A stretch of 64,000 nt of DNA from Thioclava arctica (GCF_040892615.1 NZ_JBFRYC010000005.1:124001-188000); one strand, 5' to 3'. Numbered from the stretch's first letter, positions 42,421 to 51,426 are shown. Notes: generated by a model from the letters alone, not told the origin. Numbers and translations are program-made.

Positions 42421-43451
42421 CACACGGTCTCCGTGACCTTGCGCAGATGCGGCGGCGTGTCGGGATGGAAACCGCGCCGCCGCGACAGGGCCTCGACAAA
42501 GGCATAGAAACTCACCACCGGCACCAGTGGCGCGACCAGCGGATGCAAACCGCTCACCGAAGGCAGGATGACCGCCCCCGCGGTCTTGCCGGGCGCGGTC
42601 AGGAACACATCCGCCCCTTGCGCGACCAGCCGCTCGGCCGTTGCCTCGAGCCGGTCGAGGGCCGCATCTTCCACCGCCAGCGCCAACACTGGAAACCCTG
42701 CCTGCACGATGGCTGCGGGCCCGTGCAGCACCTCGGCTGCCGAGAAGCTCTCGGCGTGGAGCCCCGAGGTTTCCTTGAATTTCAGCGCCATTTCGTTGGC
42801 GATGGCAAAACCGGGGCCGCGCCCGAGCACGTAAAGCGACTGGCTGCGCACCAACCGATCCGAAAGAGGTGTCCAGTCGCAGGAAATCGCGCGCTCGAAC
42901 ACGTCTGGCAGCCCGGCCAGCGCTGTGCCCAGTGCTGCGTCCTGACGCCATTCTGCCAGCAGCGATAGCCCCGCGACGATCGAGGTCACGAAGCTTTTCG
43001 TCGCCGCGACCGAGCGTTCCGGTCCCGCGCGCAACGCCAGCGAATGATCGGCAGCCTCGGCCATCGGCGACGCGCCGTCATTGGTGATGGCGCAGGTCAG
43101 TGCGCCGCCCGTTTTCGCCGCGCGCAACAATTCGACAATGTCGGGGCTGCGACCCGATTGCGAAATCCCGATGCAGCCCATGCCACCCAGTCGCAGCTGC
43201 GCTCCGTAGATCGAGGCGACCGAGGGCCCGACCGAGGCCACCGGCACGCCCGCCGCCAGTTCGATGGCATATTTCAGATAGGTCGCGGCATGATCCGACG
43301 AGCCTCGCGCCACCGTCACGATGCAATGGGGATCAAGCGCACGCAGCGCCTCTCCGGCAATCGCGCGCTCCGCTAAGCCTTGCTCCAGAAGCCTGCGTGT
43401 GGCCTGCGGGATCTCTTCGATCTCGCGCCGCATCAACGTCTTTTCCGTCAT
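42420..43451 (-). CDS. SIS-domain glucosamine-6-phosphate deaminase (NagB-II type)
   Basis: This 343-residue protein has two SIS domains and is related to the isomerase half of GlmS, without the glutaminase domain. RGSSDHAATYLKYAIE, GISQSGRSPDIVELLRAAK, PERSVAATKSFVTSI and FKETSGLHAESFSAAEVLHGP are typical. In this context it should convert glucosamine-6-phosphate to fructose-6-phosphate and ammonia, replacing classical NagB, as described for NagB-II. It is encoded between nagA and the GntR regulator, overlapping both by a few bases. Confidence 0.88.
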   Translation of the reverse strand: MTEKTLMRREIEEIPQATRRLLEQGLAERAIAGEALRALDPHCIVTVARGSSDHAATYLKYAIELAAGVPVASVGPSVASIYGAQLRLGGMGCIGISQSGRSPDIVELLRAAKTGGALTCAITNDGASPMAEAADHSLALRAGPERSVAATKSFVTSIVAGLSLLAEWRQDAALGTALAGLPDVFERAISCDWTPLSDRLVRSQSLYVLGRGPGFAIANEMALKFKETSGLHAESFSAAEVLHGPAAIVQAGFPVLALAVEDAALDRLEATAERLVAQGADVFLTAPGKTAGAVILPSVSGLHPLVAPLVPVVSFYAFVEALSRRRGFHPDTPPHLRKVTETV

Positions 43452-44275
43452 GTGCCATTCCTTTCCGGTGCCGTTGACAGCAGCAATTCCGCTGTAAAAT
43501 CATAAGCATCACCACGATAAATCGAGCGCGTGATCTCCGCTACCCGCCCGGATGGCAGATATGAGACCCGCTCGATCTGCAGGCCCGCAGCCCCTTCGGG
43601 CGATTCAAGAAGTGCGGCGGTCTCGGCGTCGATATTGGTCGCCGAGATGCGCTGCACCGCGCGCACCGGGCGCATTCCGCGCGAGCCAAGATATTCATAA
43701 AGCGAGTCCCCGACCGCGCCTGGATCGGGCAGGATCGTCTCGGGCAGCGCGGCCCGCTCAATCGCCAGCGGCACCCCGTCCGACAGACGCACCCGCGCCA
43801 GCCGCGCGACCCTTTCATGCGCCTTGAGGCCCAGCACCATCACTTCATCCGTCGACGGTCGCACCAAGGCGCGCTCCAGCCAGATCGCACGGGTCTCGCG
43901 GCCTCGCCGCGCCATGTCCTCGGTAAAGGAGTTAAGCTGCGAGAGCGCCATCTCCACCTTCTCGACCCGCGGCGCCACGAAGGTCCCCGAGCCATGCCGC
44001 TGCACCAATTTGCCCGCCGCGACCAGTTGCTCGACCGCTTTGCGCACCGTCACTCGCGACAGGCCCGACATCGCGGCGATATCACGCTCGGCTGGCAGGC
44101 TCTCGCCCGGGCGCAACGCACCGCTCTCGATCGCCTCGGTGATGCGTGCGCGCAATTGCAGATAAAGCGGGCCAGCGCCGGGCATATCGAACCCCTCGGC
44201 GGAAAAGATCCGCGCGCTGACATCGCCCAACTCCGGTGTTTTCATGCCCTGATCACTCATGTGCTTATCACTCAT
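43448..44275 (-). CDS. GntR/HutC-family regulator of amino-sugar genes
   Basis: This 275-residue protein has a GntR winged helix (about residues 40-105, LPAERDIAAMSGLSRVTVRKAVEQL) and a UTRA ligand domain (about 115-265). UTRA regulators of this kind (NagR/NagQ/DasR) respond to amino-sugar phosphates. It lies between the kinase and the deaminase with four-base overlaps, and probably acts on the divergent region at 45118-45262. Several in-frame ATGs near the start make the first residues uncertain. Confidence 0.9.
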   Translation of the reverse strand: MSDKHMSDQGMKTPELGDVSARIFSAEGFDMPGAGPLYLQLRARITEAIESGALRPGESLPAERDIAAMSGLSRVTVRKAVEQLVAAGKLVQRHGSGTFVAPRVEKVEMALSQLNSFTEDMARRGRETRAIWLERALVRPSTDEVMVLGLKAHERVARLARVRLSDGVPLAIERAALPETILPDPGAVGDSLYEYLGSRGMRPVRAVQRISATNIDAETAALLESPEGAAGLQIERVSYLPSGRVAEITRSIYRGDAYDFTAELLLSTAPERNGT

Positions 44276-45117
44276 GTCACGCCCCCCGCGCGCGCCAGCA
44301 TCAGCGCCCCGTCAAGCCCGGTTCCGCGCGGTTCAAGCAAATCGACGCCCAGTCGATCGCCCAGACGCGCGGCAAAGATCGGGCCGAGCCCGCCTGTGAA
44401 ACAGACCGGAAGCCGCGCTGCTTCGGGTTGCAAATGTTCGAGCCGGCGCAGCACCCAAGCCTCGGCTTCGACCAATAGCGCCTGAACTGCAGAATCTTCG
44501 GGTCGTTCGAGCATACGGCGCGCGTGCTGGGCGAAATCGACAGGGCGCGCCGAGGCCGCAAATCCCGCCATGGCTTCGGCCCCACCCATATCGTCCAGCA
44601 GGTCGCGCAGGAATGGCGTCATCTCGATCAACCCGTCATGTGCCCAAAGCGCGCGGCTCATCATCGCGCGCCCCAGCCAAGCGCCGCTGCCCTCGTCCCC
44701 GACCGCAAGCCCCCAGCCGCCCGTCATCCGCAGATCGCCTTTCACGCGCCGGGCAAAGACTGACCCGGTGCCAAGCGCCGCGACGATCCCGTCGCGCCCG
44801 GCCAGCGCACCTTCGGCCGCCGTTTGCGCGTCCCACAGGACGCGCGCGCTGGCAAAGGGCAACTGTGCGGCCAACGTCTGCGCGGCTGCGGCCAGATTGC
44901 CGCCCGCTAGACCCAGCACGGCGTGCAGATCCTCAGGTTTGCCCGCGTCGCCAAGCGCCATGCGCGCCGCCGTCAGGATATTGGCGCGTGCGCCTTCGGG
45001 GTCTGACACGATATTGGCCGGACCGGCCTCACCGCGTCCGATCACGTGACCGGCATCGTCGCCGATTACCGCGCGACACCCGCTACCACCGCCATCGATT
45101 CCCAGAAATATGCGCAT
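44272..45117 (-). CDS. BadF/BcrA-type amino-sugar kinase (GlcNAc/MurNAc kinase candidate)
   Basis: This 281-residue ASKHA kinase starts at the ATG at 45117 (GGAGG just before); the longer frame to 45264 crosses the promoter region and is discarded. ATP/sugar features are FLGIDGGGSGCRAVIGD, AALGTGSVFARR, WGLAVGDEGSGAWLGRAMM and the late FTGGLGPIFAARL. The BadF/BcrA family includes MurK, which phosphorylates GlcNAc and MurNAc. With nagA, the deaminase, murQ and the ABC importer alongside, phosphorylation of imported amino sugars is the natural role; which sugar is unknown. Confidence 0.88.
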   Translation of the reverse strand: MRIFLGIDGGGSGCRAVIGDDAGHVIGRGEAGPANIVSDPEGARANILTAARMALGDAGKPEDLHAVLGLAGGNLAAAAQTLAAQLPFASARVLWDAQTAAEGALAGRDGIVAALGTGSVFARRVKGDLRMTGGWGLAVGDEGSGAWLGRAMMSRALWAHDGLIEMTPFLRDLLDDMGGAEAMAGFAASARPVDFAQHARRMLERPEDSAVQALLVEAEAWVLRRLEHLQPEAARLPVCFTGGLGPIFAARLGDRLGVDLLEPRGTGLDGALMLARAGGVT

Positions 45118-45139
45118 GCGCCCTCCATTGACCAAGACC

Positions 45140-45236
45140 ATACCAAATGAATACCATTTCGCAAGATGGATGAGGTTCATCGGGTAAATTTCACAAAATC
45201 CTCCTTTCACCTGGACAATTGGTATTATTTTGGCAT
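45140..45236. promoter_or_regulatory. Paired operator half-sites in the amino-sugar divergent region
   Basis: ATACCA occurs at 45140-45145 and 45151-45156, and its reverse complement TGGTAT at 45220-45225 with a near copy TGGCAT at 45231-45236. Each pair is spaced 11 bases start to start, one helical turn, and the two pairs face each other across the region between the kinase and murQ. AATTGGTAT at the right pair resembles sites of NagR-type GntR proteins. Binding by the neighbouring GntR/UTRA protein is inferred. Confidence 0.6.
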
Positions 45237-45262
45237 CATTCGCCACCAAGGGGGAGATTCGC

Positions 45263-46200
45263 ATGACCGCACAGCCTGCCAGCGCGCGCCATACCGAAGA
45301 CCGGCACGAGGGATCGGCCGGGCTTCACGCATTGCCGCCGCGCGAGGTGATGGCGCGGCTGCTTTCGGCTCAGCTTGACTCGCTCGGTGCGCTGCAGTTT
45401 GCGCTGCCCGCTCTTGCGGATGCCGCCGCGCGCGCGGCGCAAGCGTTGCAGGCGGGCGGCAAGCTTGCTTATGCGGGCGCGGGCAGTTCGGGTTGATGGC
45501 GATGGCCGATTGTCTTGAGCTCGCGGGCACTTACGGCATTGCGCCCGCGCGCACGCCGATTTTGTTCGCGGGCGGCACAGCGGCCCTGTCGCACATGATC
45601 GGCGCGGTCGAGGATGATCCCGAATTGGCCCGCGCCGATCTTGCCGCTGCCGCGCTTGGCCCTTCGGATGCGGTGATCTGTGTCTCGGCGTCGGGGCGTA
45701 CGCCTTATACGCTTGTAGTGGCCGAGGGGGCGCAGGCCGCCGGTGCCAGCGTGATCGGGATTGCGAATGTCGTGGGCTCGCCGCTGTTGGAGCGCGCCGA
45801 TATCGCCATCGCCCTAGAGACCGGGGCCGAGTTGGTTTCGGGATCGACCCGGATGGCCGCGGGCAGCGCGCAGAAGATCGCGCTTAACATGATATCCACC
45901 CAGATCGGGCTGCTGCTCGGCCATGTTCATGACGGCTACATGGTCAATCTCACGGCCGATAACACGAAGCTGCGCGCCCGCGCCACCGGCATGGTGGCGG
46001 CGATCGCTGGCACCCCGCCCGAGGTCGCGGCGCGCGCGCTTGATCTGGCAGATGGTGCGGTCAAGCCGGCGGTGCTGATCGCGACCGGGGCCAGCCCGGA
46101 GCTGGCGCAAGACCTGCTTGCCGCGAGCGGCGGGCATCTTGCGGCAGCACTTGATCGTCTAAAACTCAAACTAGAGGCCGCAAAGGCCCAATCCATTTAA
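45263..46200 (+). pseudogene. murQ: N-acetylmuramic acid 6-phosphate etherase murQ, frameshifted
   Basis: MurQ splits MurNAc-6-phosphate into GlcNAc-6-phosphate and lactate. The gene is full length by content (about 312 codons) but broken by a -1 shift at 45491-45496. The first frame, starting at the ATG at 45263 behind GGGGGAG, runs ...KLAYAGAGSSG then TGA (45494-45496). The second frame continues LMAMADCLELAGTYG to 46200. Family alignment needs GAGSSG directly followed by LMAMAD, so one base appears missing. Both catalytic glutamates are kept downstream (ADCLE; AVEDD), as is STRMAAGSAQKIALNM. Either the gene is inactive, the assembly lacks a base, or the halves are made separately; the good preservation favours a recent event or error. 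Confidence 0.82.
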
Positions 46201-46201
46201 A

Positions 46202-46215
46202 GGGCCTATTGGCCC
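46202..46215 (+). other. Short hairpin between murQ and the binding-protein gene
   Basis: GGGCC (46202-46206) and GGCCC (46211-46215) form a small stem with loop TATT directly after the murQ stop. It is too short for a sure terminator and may affect readthrough to the importer genes. Confidence 0.35.
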
Positions 46216-46232
46216 GCAACCCGGAGGTACCT

Positions 46233-47486
46233 ATGAAATCCTACGCAATCGCAGCTATTTTGCTGGGCACGGCACTGGCTGGCAACGCAGCACTGGCCGA
46301 GACCACGATCACCATCGAGAGTTGGCGCAATGACGACCTGCCCATCTGGCAGAAAGAGATCATTCCCGCCTTCGAGAAGGACCATCCAGATATCAAGGTG
46401 GTCTTCGCCCCCTCTGCGCCCACCGAATACAATGCCGCGCTGAACTCCAAGCTTGACGCGGGCACAGCGGGCGACCTGATCACCTGTCGGCCCTATGACG
46501 CCTCGCTGGCGCTGTACAAGAAGGGTCAGCTTGCCGATCTGAGCGACATGGCAGAGATGAAGAACTTCCCCGAGGTGGCCAAATCCGCGTGGCAGACCGA
46601 TGACGGGGCCCATACGTTCTGCATGCCGATGGCCTCGGTGATTCACGGCTTCATCTATAACAAGGATGCCTTCGACGAACTGGGCATCACCCCGCCCAAG
46701 ACGGTGGACGAATTCTATGCCGACCTCGACAAGATCAAAGCCGATGGCAGCTATATTCCGCTCGACATGGGCACCCATGACCAGTGGGAAGCCGCGACGA
46801 TGGGCTATCAGAATATCGGCCCGACCTATTGGAAGGGCGAAGAGGGCCGCAAGGCACTGATCGCGGGCACCCAAAAGCTGACCGATCCCGATTGGGTCGA
46901 ACCGCTCAAGCAACTCGCGAAATGGTCGAACTACCTTGGCGACGGCTATCAGGCGCAGACCTATCCTGACAGCCAGAACCTGTTCACGCTGGGCCGCGCA
47001 GCGATCTATCCTGCTGGCTCGTGGGAGATTCCGGGCTTTGAGGCGCAGGCCGATTTCAAGATGGGGGCCTTCGCGCCGCCGGTGCAGAAAGTTGGCGACA
47101 CCTGCTACATCTCGGACCAGCCCGACCATGCGATGGGGCTCAACGCGGCGAGCAAGAACAAGGACGCGGCGATGACCTTCCTGCAATGGCTGGGTGGTCA
47201 GGACTTCGCGCAGATCTATGCGAACTCTCTTCCCGGTTTCTTCGCGCTGAATTCGGCCCCGGTCGATCTGAAAGATCCGCTCGCGCAGGAGTTCCTGAGC
47301 TGGCGCAAGGATTGCAAATCGACGATCCGCTCGACCTATCAGATCCTTTCGCGCGGCACGCCGAACCTGGAGAACGCGACTTGGGCGGCGTCGGCCAATG
47401 TGATGAACGGCACCCAGACGCCCGAAGAGGCAGCCGCCGATCTGCAAAAGGATCTGGCGAGCTGGTATAAGCCGCAGCAAAACTGA
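46233..47486 (+). CDS. Extracellular sugar-binding protein of ABC importer (family 1)
   Basis: This 417-residue periplasmic binding protein has a signal peptide (MKSYAIAAILLGTALAGNAALA) and the family-1 solute-binding fold (TITIESWRNDDLPIW; HDQWEAATMGYQNIG; YPAGSWEIPGF). The start ATG at 46233 follows GGAGGT. It heads the importer genes next to murQ and the nag genes, suggesting GlcNAc, MurNAc or a related oligosaccharide as substrate; that is inferred from context, not from the binding site. Confidence 0.9.
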   Translation: MKSYAIAAILLGTALAGNAALAETTITIESWRNDDLPIWQKEIIPAFEKDHPDIKVVFAPSAPTEYNAALNSKLDAGTAGDLITCRPYDASLALYKKGQLADLSDMAEMKNFPEVAKSAWQTDDGAHTFCMPMASVIHGFIYNKDAFDELGITPPKTVDEFYADLDKIKADGSYIPLDMGTHDQWEAATMGYQNIGPTYWKGEEGRKALIAGTQKLTDPDWVEPLKQLAKWSNYLGDGYQAQTYPDSQNLFTLGRAAIYPAGSWEIPGFEAQADFKMGAFAPPVQKVGDTCYISDQPDHAMGLNAASKNKDAAMTFLQWLGGQDFAQIYANSLPGFFALNSAPVDLKDPLAQEFLSWRKDCKSTIRSTYQILSRGTPNLENATWAASANVMNGTQTPEEAAADLQKDLASWYKPQQN

Positions 47487-47491
47487 GCCGA

Positions 47492-47524
47492 ACCGGGCGG
47501 GCGGCACTTGCCCGCTCGCCCGGT
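47492..47524 (+). other. Strong hairpin after the binding-protein gene
   Basis: ACCGGGCGGGCGG (47492-47504) pairs with CCGCTCGCCCGGT (47512-47524) over 13 pairs with one G-U, around the loop CACTTGC. It lies between the binding protein and the first permease, a usual position for a stem-loop that keeps binding-protein mRNA abundant while limiting readthrough. Confidence 0.7.
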
Positions 47525-47568
47525 CCCCGCGCCGTTTTCCAATCATCGAAACCGAAAGGGCTGAGCTG

Positions 47569-48486
47569 ATGTCCGAGCGCACGCCATTCCGCTGGCATAT
47601 CGCGGTATTTCTTGCCCCGGCGGTGGTGATTTACACGCTGGTGATGATCATCCCCCTTTTCGCGACCCTTGATCTGTCGCTGTATTCCGCGACAGAGACG
47701 GGCACGAAATTCGTCGGTTTGGAGAATTTCCGCACGCTGTTCGGCGATGCGCACTGGGCCGAGCAGTTTTGGAATGCGTTTTGGAACAATGTTTGGTTCT
47801 TCCTGATCAACATGGCGGTTCAGAACCCCGTCGGGATCGCGCTGGCGGCGCTTTTGTCGCTGCCCCGGTTGCGCTTTGCCGCGCTTTATCGTTCGGCCAT
47901 CTTCGTGCCTACGATCCTGAGTTTCGTGATTGTCGGCTTCGTTTGGAAGCTGATCCTGTCGCCGATCTGGGGCATCGCGCCCTCGATGCTGGCCGCAATC
48001 GGACTGCGTCATCTTTTTGAGCCGTGGCTCGGGCAAGAGACAACCGCGCTGACCACCGTTGCGCTGATCTCGGTTTGGCAGTTCATTGGCATCCCGATGA
48101 TGCTGATCTATGCCGCGCTGCTGTCGATCCCCGAAGAGGTGATCGAGGCCGCCGAGGTCGACGGTATCACCGGGATGGCACAGTTCTGGAAGATCAAGCT
48201 ACCGTTGATCCTGCCCTCAATCGGGATCATCTCGATCCTGACCTTCGTGGGCAATTTCAACGCATTCGATCTGATCTATGTCGCGCAGGGCGCGCTGGCC
48301 GGACCAGATTTCTCAACCGATATTCTGGGCACGTTCATGTATCGCACCTTTTTCGGCTTCCAGCTCCAGCTTGGCGATCCGAACATGGGCGCGACCATTG
48401 CCTCGGTGATGTTCTTCATCATCCTGATCGGCGTGTGTCTTTACCTGTTCGGCATCCAGCGGCGGCTGCGTCGCTACCAGTTCTGA
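47569..48486 (+). CDS. ABC sugar importer permease 1 (MalF-like)
   Basis: This 305-residue permease has six predicted membrane segments (first: FLAPAVVIYTLVMIIPLFATLDLSLY) and the EAA coupling loop EVIEAAEVDGITGMAQFWKIKLPLI near residue 200. It pairs with the following gene as the heterodimeric channel of the amino-sugar importer. A 13-base gap separates it from permease 2. Confidence 0.92.
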   Translation: MSERTPFRWHIAVFLAPAVVIYTLVMIIPLFATLDLSLYSATETGTKFVGLENFRTLFGDAHWAEQFWNAFWNNVWFFLINMAVQNPVGIALAALLSLPRLRFAALYRSAIFVPTILSFVIVGFVWKLILSPIWGIAPSMLAAIGLRHLFEPWLGQETTALTTVALISVWQFIGIPMMLIYAALLSIPEEVIEAAEVDGITGMAQFWKIKLPLILPSIGIISILTFVGNFNAFDLIYVAQGALAGPDFSTDILGTFMYRTFFGFQLQLGDPNMGATIASVMFFIILIGVCLYLFGIQRRLRRYQF

Positions 48487-48499
48487 GGAGCGACGAGCC

Positions 48500-49342
48500 A
48501 TGAGCATAAGCGCAAGAACCTCGATGCCGCGGACGGTGGCGGTGCACACCGCGCTGATCCTTTACACGCTGATCGCATTATTCCCGGTCTTCGTGATCCT
48601 GATCAACTCGATGAAGTCTCGCAAGGCGATCTTCCGTGAGCCGCTGGCCCTGCCGGGTCCCGACACGTTCGATCTTGTCGGGTTCCAGACGGTGCTCACT
48701 CAGGGCAATTTCCCGCTTTATTTCGGAAATTCCATGATCGTGACGGTGGTGTCTCTGGCGCTGGTGCTGGTCTTCGGGGCGATGGCGGCCTTTGCGCTGT
48801 CGGAATATCGCTTTCGGGGCAATTTTTTGATGGGGCTTTACCTTGCCATCGGCATCATGATCCCGATCCGGCTGGGCACGGTGGCGATCCTGAAGCTGAT
48901 GGCGGCGGCGCATCTGACAAACACGCTGACTTCGCTGATCCTGGTCTATACGGCGCAGGGCCTGCCGCTGGCGATCTTCATCCTGTCGGAATTCATGCGC
49001 ACGGTGTCGGACGACCTCAAGAATGCGGGTCGGATCGACGGGCTGAGCGAATATTGGATTTTCTTCACCCTCGTGCTGCCGCTGGTGCGCCCCGCAATGG
49101 CGACGGTGGCGGTGTTCACGATGATCCCGATCTGGAACGATCTGTGGTTCCCGCTGATCCTTGCGCCCTCGGAATCCACCAAGACCGTCACCTTGGGCGC
49201 GCAGACCTTTATCGGCCAATATGTCACCAACTGGAATGCGGTTCTGGCCTCGCTGTCTTTGGCGATCTTGCCGGTGCTGGTGCTGTACTTGATCTTCTCA
49301 CGGCAACTGATCCGTGGGATCACCTCGGGAGCGGTTAAATGA
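48500..49342 (+). CDS. ABC sugar importer permease 2 (MalG-like)
   Basis: This 280-residue permease has six membrane segments and a coupling loop in the region LKNAGRIDGLSEYWIFFTLVLPL, matching the MalG subfamily; the start ATG at 48500 follows GAGGAG. It is coupled by a four-base overlap (ATGA) to the oxidoreductase gene that follows, so that enzyme belongs to the import operon. Confidence 0.92.
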   Translation: MSISARTSMPRTVAVHTALILYTLIALFPVFVILINSMKSRKAIFREPLALPGPDTFDLVGFQTVLTQGNFPLYFGNSMIVTVVSLALVLVFGAMAAFALSEYRFRGNFLMGLYLAIGIMIPIRLGTVAILKLMAAAHLTNTLTSLILVYTAQGLPLAIFILSEFMRTVSDDLKNAGRIDGLSEYWIFFTLVLPLVRPAMATVAVFTMIPIWNDLWFPLILAPSESTKTVTLGAQTFIGQYVTNWNAVLASLSLAILPVLVLYLIFSRQLIRGITSGAVK

Positions 49343-50379
49343 GTATTCGAACCCTCGTTGTCGGCCTTGGTAATATGGGGCTGTCGCATGCGCTGGCCTA
49401 TCATGCGAACCCGGAGTTCGAGGTGGTGGGGCTGGTCAACCGCTCCGCGCCCGCTTTGCCCGATGCGCTGACTGGCTATCCGCTGAGCCACGATTTCGCA
49501 GCCGCATTGGCCGAGCTGAAGCCGGATCTGGTGGCCATCGCCACCTATTCGGACAGTCATGCGGATCTGGCCGTTGCGGCGATGCAAGCAGGCGCGCATG
49601 TCTTCGTCGAAAAGCCGCTCGCCACCACGGTGGAGGATGCGCTGAGGGTGGCGCGCACGGCACGCGATACAGGTCGCAAATGCGTCGTGGGCTATATCCT
49701 GCGCCATCATCCAAGCTGGCAGCGGCTGATCTCGGAGGCGCGGGATCTGGGCGCGCCCTATGTGTTTCGGTTCAATCTCAACCAGCAATCCACCGGCCCG
49801 ACATGGGAGGTGCATAAGGCTCTGATGCAGTCCACCCCGCCCATCGTCGATTGCGGCGTGCATTATGTCGATGTGATGTTGCAAATCACCGATGCCCGCC
49901 CCCGCGAGGTGCGTGGCATGGGCGTGCGGCTGTCGAGTGAGATCGCAGAGGATATGTATAATTACGGCCATTTCCAGGTGCTTTTCGAGGATGGCTCGAC
50001 CGGCTGGTATGAGGCCGGCTGGGGACCAATGATCTCGGACACGGCGTTTTTCGTGAAAGATGTCGTCAGCCCCAATGGCGCGGTTTCGATCCGGATGCCT
50101 GAAAGTGCGAAATCCGATGATATCGAGACCCATACCAAGACGTCTACTTTGCGACTGCACCGCGTGGGTCAGCCCGATCAGGATATTTCGATGGCGGATG
50201 AACCGGGTCATCAGGCGCTCTGCGATCGCGAAGCGGCATTTGTTGCCCGCGCCATCGCCGAGGATCTCGACCTTTCGCGCCACCTGAACGAGGCGGTGAC
50301 ATCGCTCGCCGTCTGCCTTGCCGCTGATGACAGCGTGCGCTCGGGGCGCGCGGTCACGCTTGACCCGATCCAGATCTGA
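49339..50379 (+). CDS. Gfo/Idh/MocA-family oxidoreductase in the amino-sugar operon
   Basis: This 346-residue NAD(P)-dependent sugar dehydrogenase has a Rossmann start (LVVGLGNMGLSHALAYHANP) and the catalytic-region lysine in HVFVEKPLATTVEDAL, followed by VGYILRHHPSW. It is inserted between permease 2 and the ATPase gene, so it is cotranscribed with the importer. Its role in GlcNAc/MurNAc use is unclear: it might oxidise or epimerise an imported sugar derivative such as anhydro- or keto-amino sugars. No closer function can be read from the sequence. Confidence 0.88.
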   Translation: MSIRTLVVGLGNMGLSHALAYHANPEFEVVGLVNRSAPALPDALTGYPLSHDFAAALAELKPDLVAIATYSDSHADLAVAAMQAGAHVFVEKPLATTVEDALRVARTARDTGRKCVVGYILRHHPSWQRLISEARDLGAPYVFRFNLNQQSTGPTWEVHKALMQSTPPIVDCGVHYVDVMLQITDARPREVRGMGVRLSSEIAEDMYNYGHFQVLFEDGSTGWYEAGWGPMISDTAFFVKDVVSPNGAVSIRMPESAKSDDIETHTKTSTLRLHRVGQPDQDISMADEPGHQALCDREAAFVARAIAEDLDLSRHLNEAVTSLAVCLAADDSVRSGRAVTLDPIQI

Positions 50380-50392
50380 AGGAGACCCGCCC

Positions 50393-51388
50393 ATGGGTTC
50401 GCTGACACTTAGCAACGTGACCAAGAGCTTCGGCAAGACCGAGGTGATCAAGGGCGTCGATCTTGAGGTGCAGGACGGCGAGTTCTGCGTCTTCGTCGGC
50501 CCCTCGGGCTGCGGGAAATCCACCCTGCTGCGGATGATCGCGGGGCTTGAGGACGTGACCTCGGGCGATGTGATGATCGACGGGAAACGGGTCAACCTGC
50601 TGCCGCCGAGCAAGCGCGAGATCGCGATGGTGTTTCAAAGCTACGCGCTTTATCCGCATCTCAACGTGCGCGACAATATGGGGCTGGCGATGAAACGCGC
50701 CGGGGCCAGCAAGGCCGAAGTCACGCAGGCGGTGATCAATTCGGCGCAAATGCTGTCGCTCGAAACGCTGCTGGATCGTCGCCCGGCCGAACTGTCGGGT
50801 GGACAGCGTCAGCGCGTCGCCATCGGTCGCGCCATCGTGCGCCGCCCCAAGCTGTTCCTGTTTGACGAGCCGCTGTCCAACCTTGACGCGGCGCTGCGCG
50901 TGGCCACCCGGATCGAGATCGCACGACTGCATTACGAACTGGGCGCAACGATGGTCTATGTCACCCATGATCAGGTCGAGGCGATGACGCTGGCGGATCG
51001 GATCGTGGTGCTCAATGCGGGTAAGGTGGCGCAGGTCGGGCGCCCGATGGAGCTGTATAACGATCCGGCCAACACCTTCGTTGCCGGGTTCATCGGCTCG
51101 CCGCAGATGAATTTCCTCAAGGCTGGCGCGCTGGGGCTGCAGGGCGAGACGGTGGGTATCCGCCCCGAGCATCTTGTTATCGGCGACAGCGGCGAGATCG
51201 ACGGCACGATTAGCCATGTCGAGCATCTCGGCGGCGAGACCAATGTCTATGTCAAAACCGGGCCGCACGGGCTGCTGACGGTGCGGCTGTTTGGCGAGCA
51301 TGATTTCGATATCGACGCTGGCGTGAAAATCAGCCCCGACCCGGCGCGGCGCTTTCACTTCGACGCCGAAGGCCAGCGGATGCGTTAA
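50393..51388 (+). CDS. ABC sugar importer ATPase (UgpC/MsmX/MalK-like)
   Basis: This 331-residue ATPase starts at the ATG at 50393, nine bases after AAGGAG; a longer reading from within the dehydrogenase gene is spurious. Walker A (GPSGCGKSTLLRMIAG), the signature (LSGGQRQRVAIGRAIV) and Walker B (LFLFDEPLSNLDAALR) are intact. The C-terminal TOBE-like region (about residues 235-331: VGIRPEHLVIGD) is shorter than in MalK. It powers the two permeases encoded upstream. Confidence 0.94.
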   Translation: MGSLTLSNVTKSFGKTEVIKGVDLEVQDGEFCVFVGPSGCGKSTLLRMIAGLEDVTSGDVMIDGKRVNLLPPSKREIAMVFQSYALYPHLNVRDNMGLAMKRAGASKAEVTQAVINSAQMLSLETLLDRRPAELSGGQRQRVAIGRAIVRRPKLFLFDEPLSNLDAALRVATRIEIARLHYELGATMVYVTHDQVEAMTLADRIVVLNAGKVAQVGRPMELYNDPANTFVAGFIGSPQMNFLKAGALGLQGETVGIRPEHLVIGDSGEIDGTISHVEHLGGETNVYVKTGPHGLLTVRLFGEHDFDIDAGVKISPDPARRFHFDAEGQRMR

Positions 51389-51426
51389 AGGCGCATATCC
51401 CAAAGCGCTACCAACTCGGCTTTGCT

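Noticed and set aside
42421..42951. N-terminal extension of nagA
   Set aside because: The extra residues are Arg/Ala/Gly-rich and lie out of frame within the deaminase gene; NagA family proteins begin near TVYSGARIVDG.
45486..45500. Programmed -1 frameshift in murQ
   Set aside because: The site (TCG GGT TGA) lacks a slippery X-XXY-YYZ heptamer, and I see no reason for such control in this family; a missing base or mutation is simpler.
48946..50613. 555-codon minus-strand open frame
   Set aside because: It covers permease 2, the dehydrogenase and the ATPase start, all of which have clear family motifs on the plus strand. The composition (many His, Arg, Gln) is that of an antisense frame in GC-rich coding DNA.
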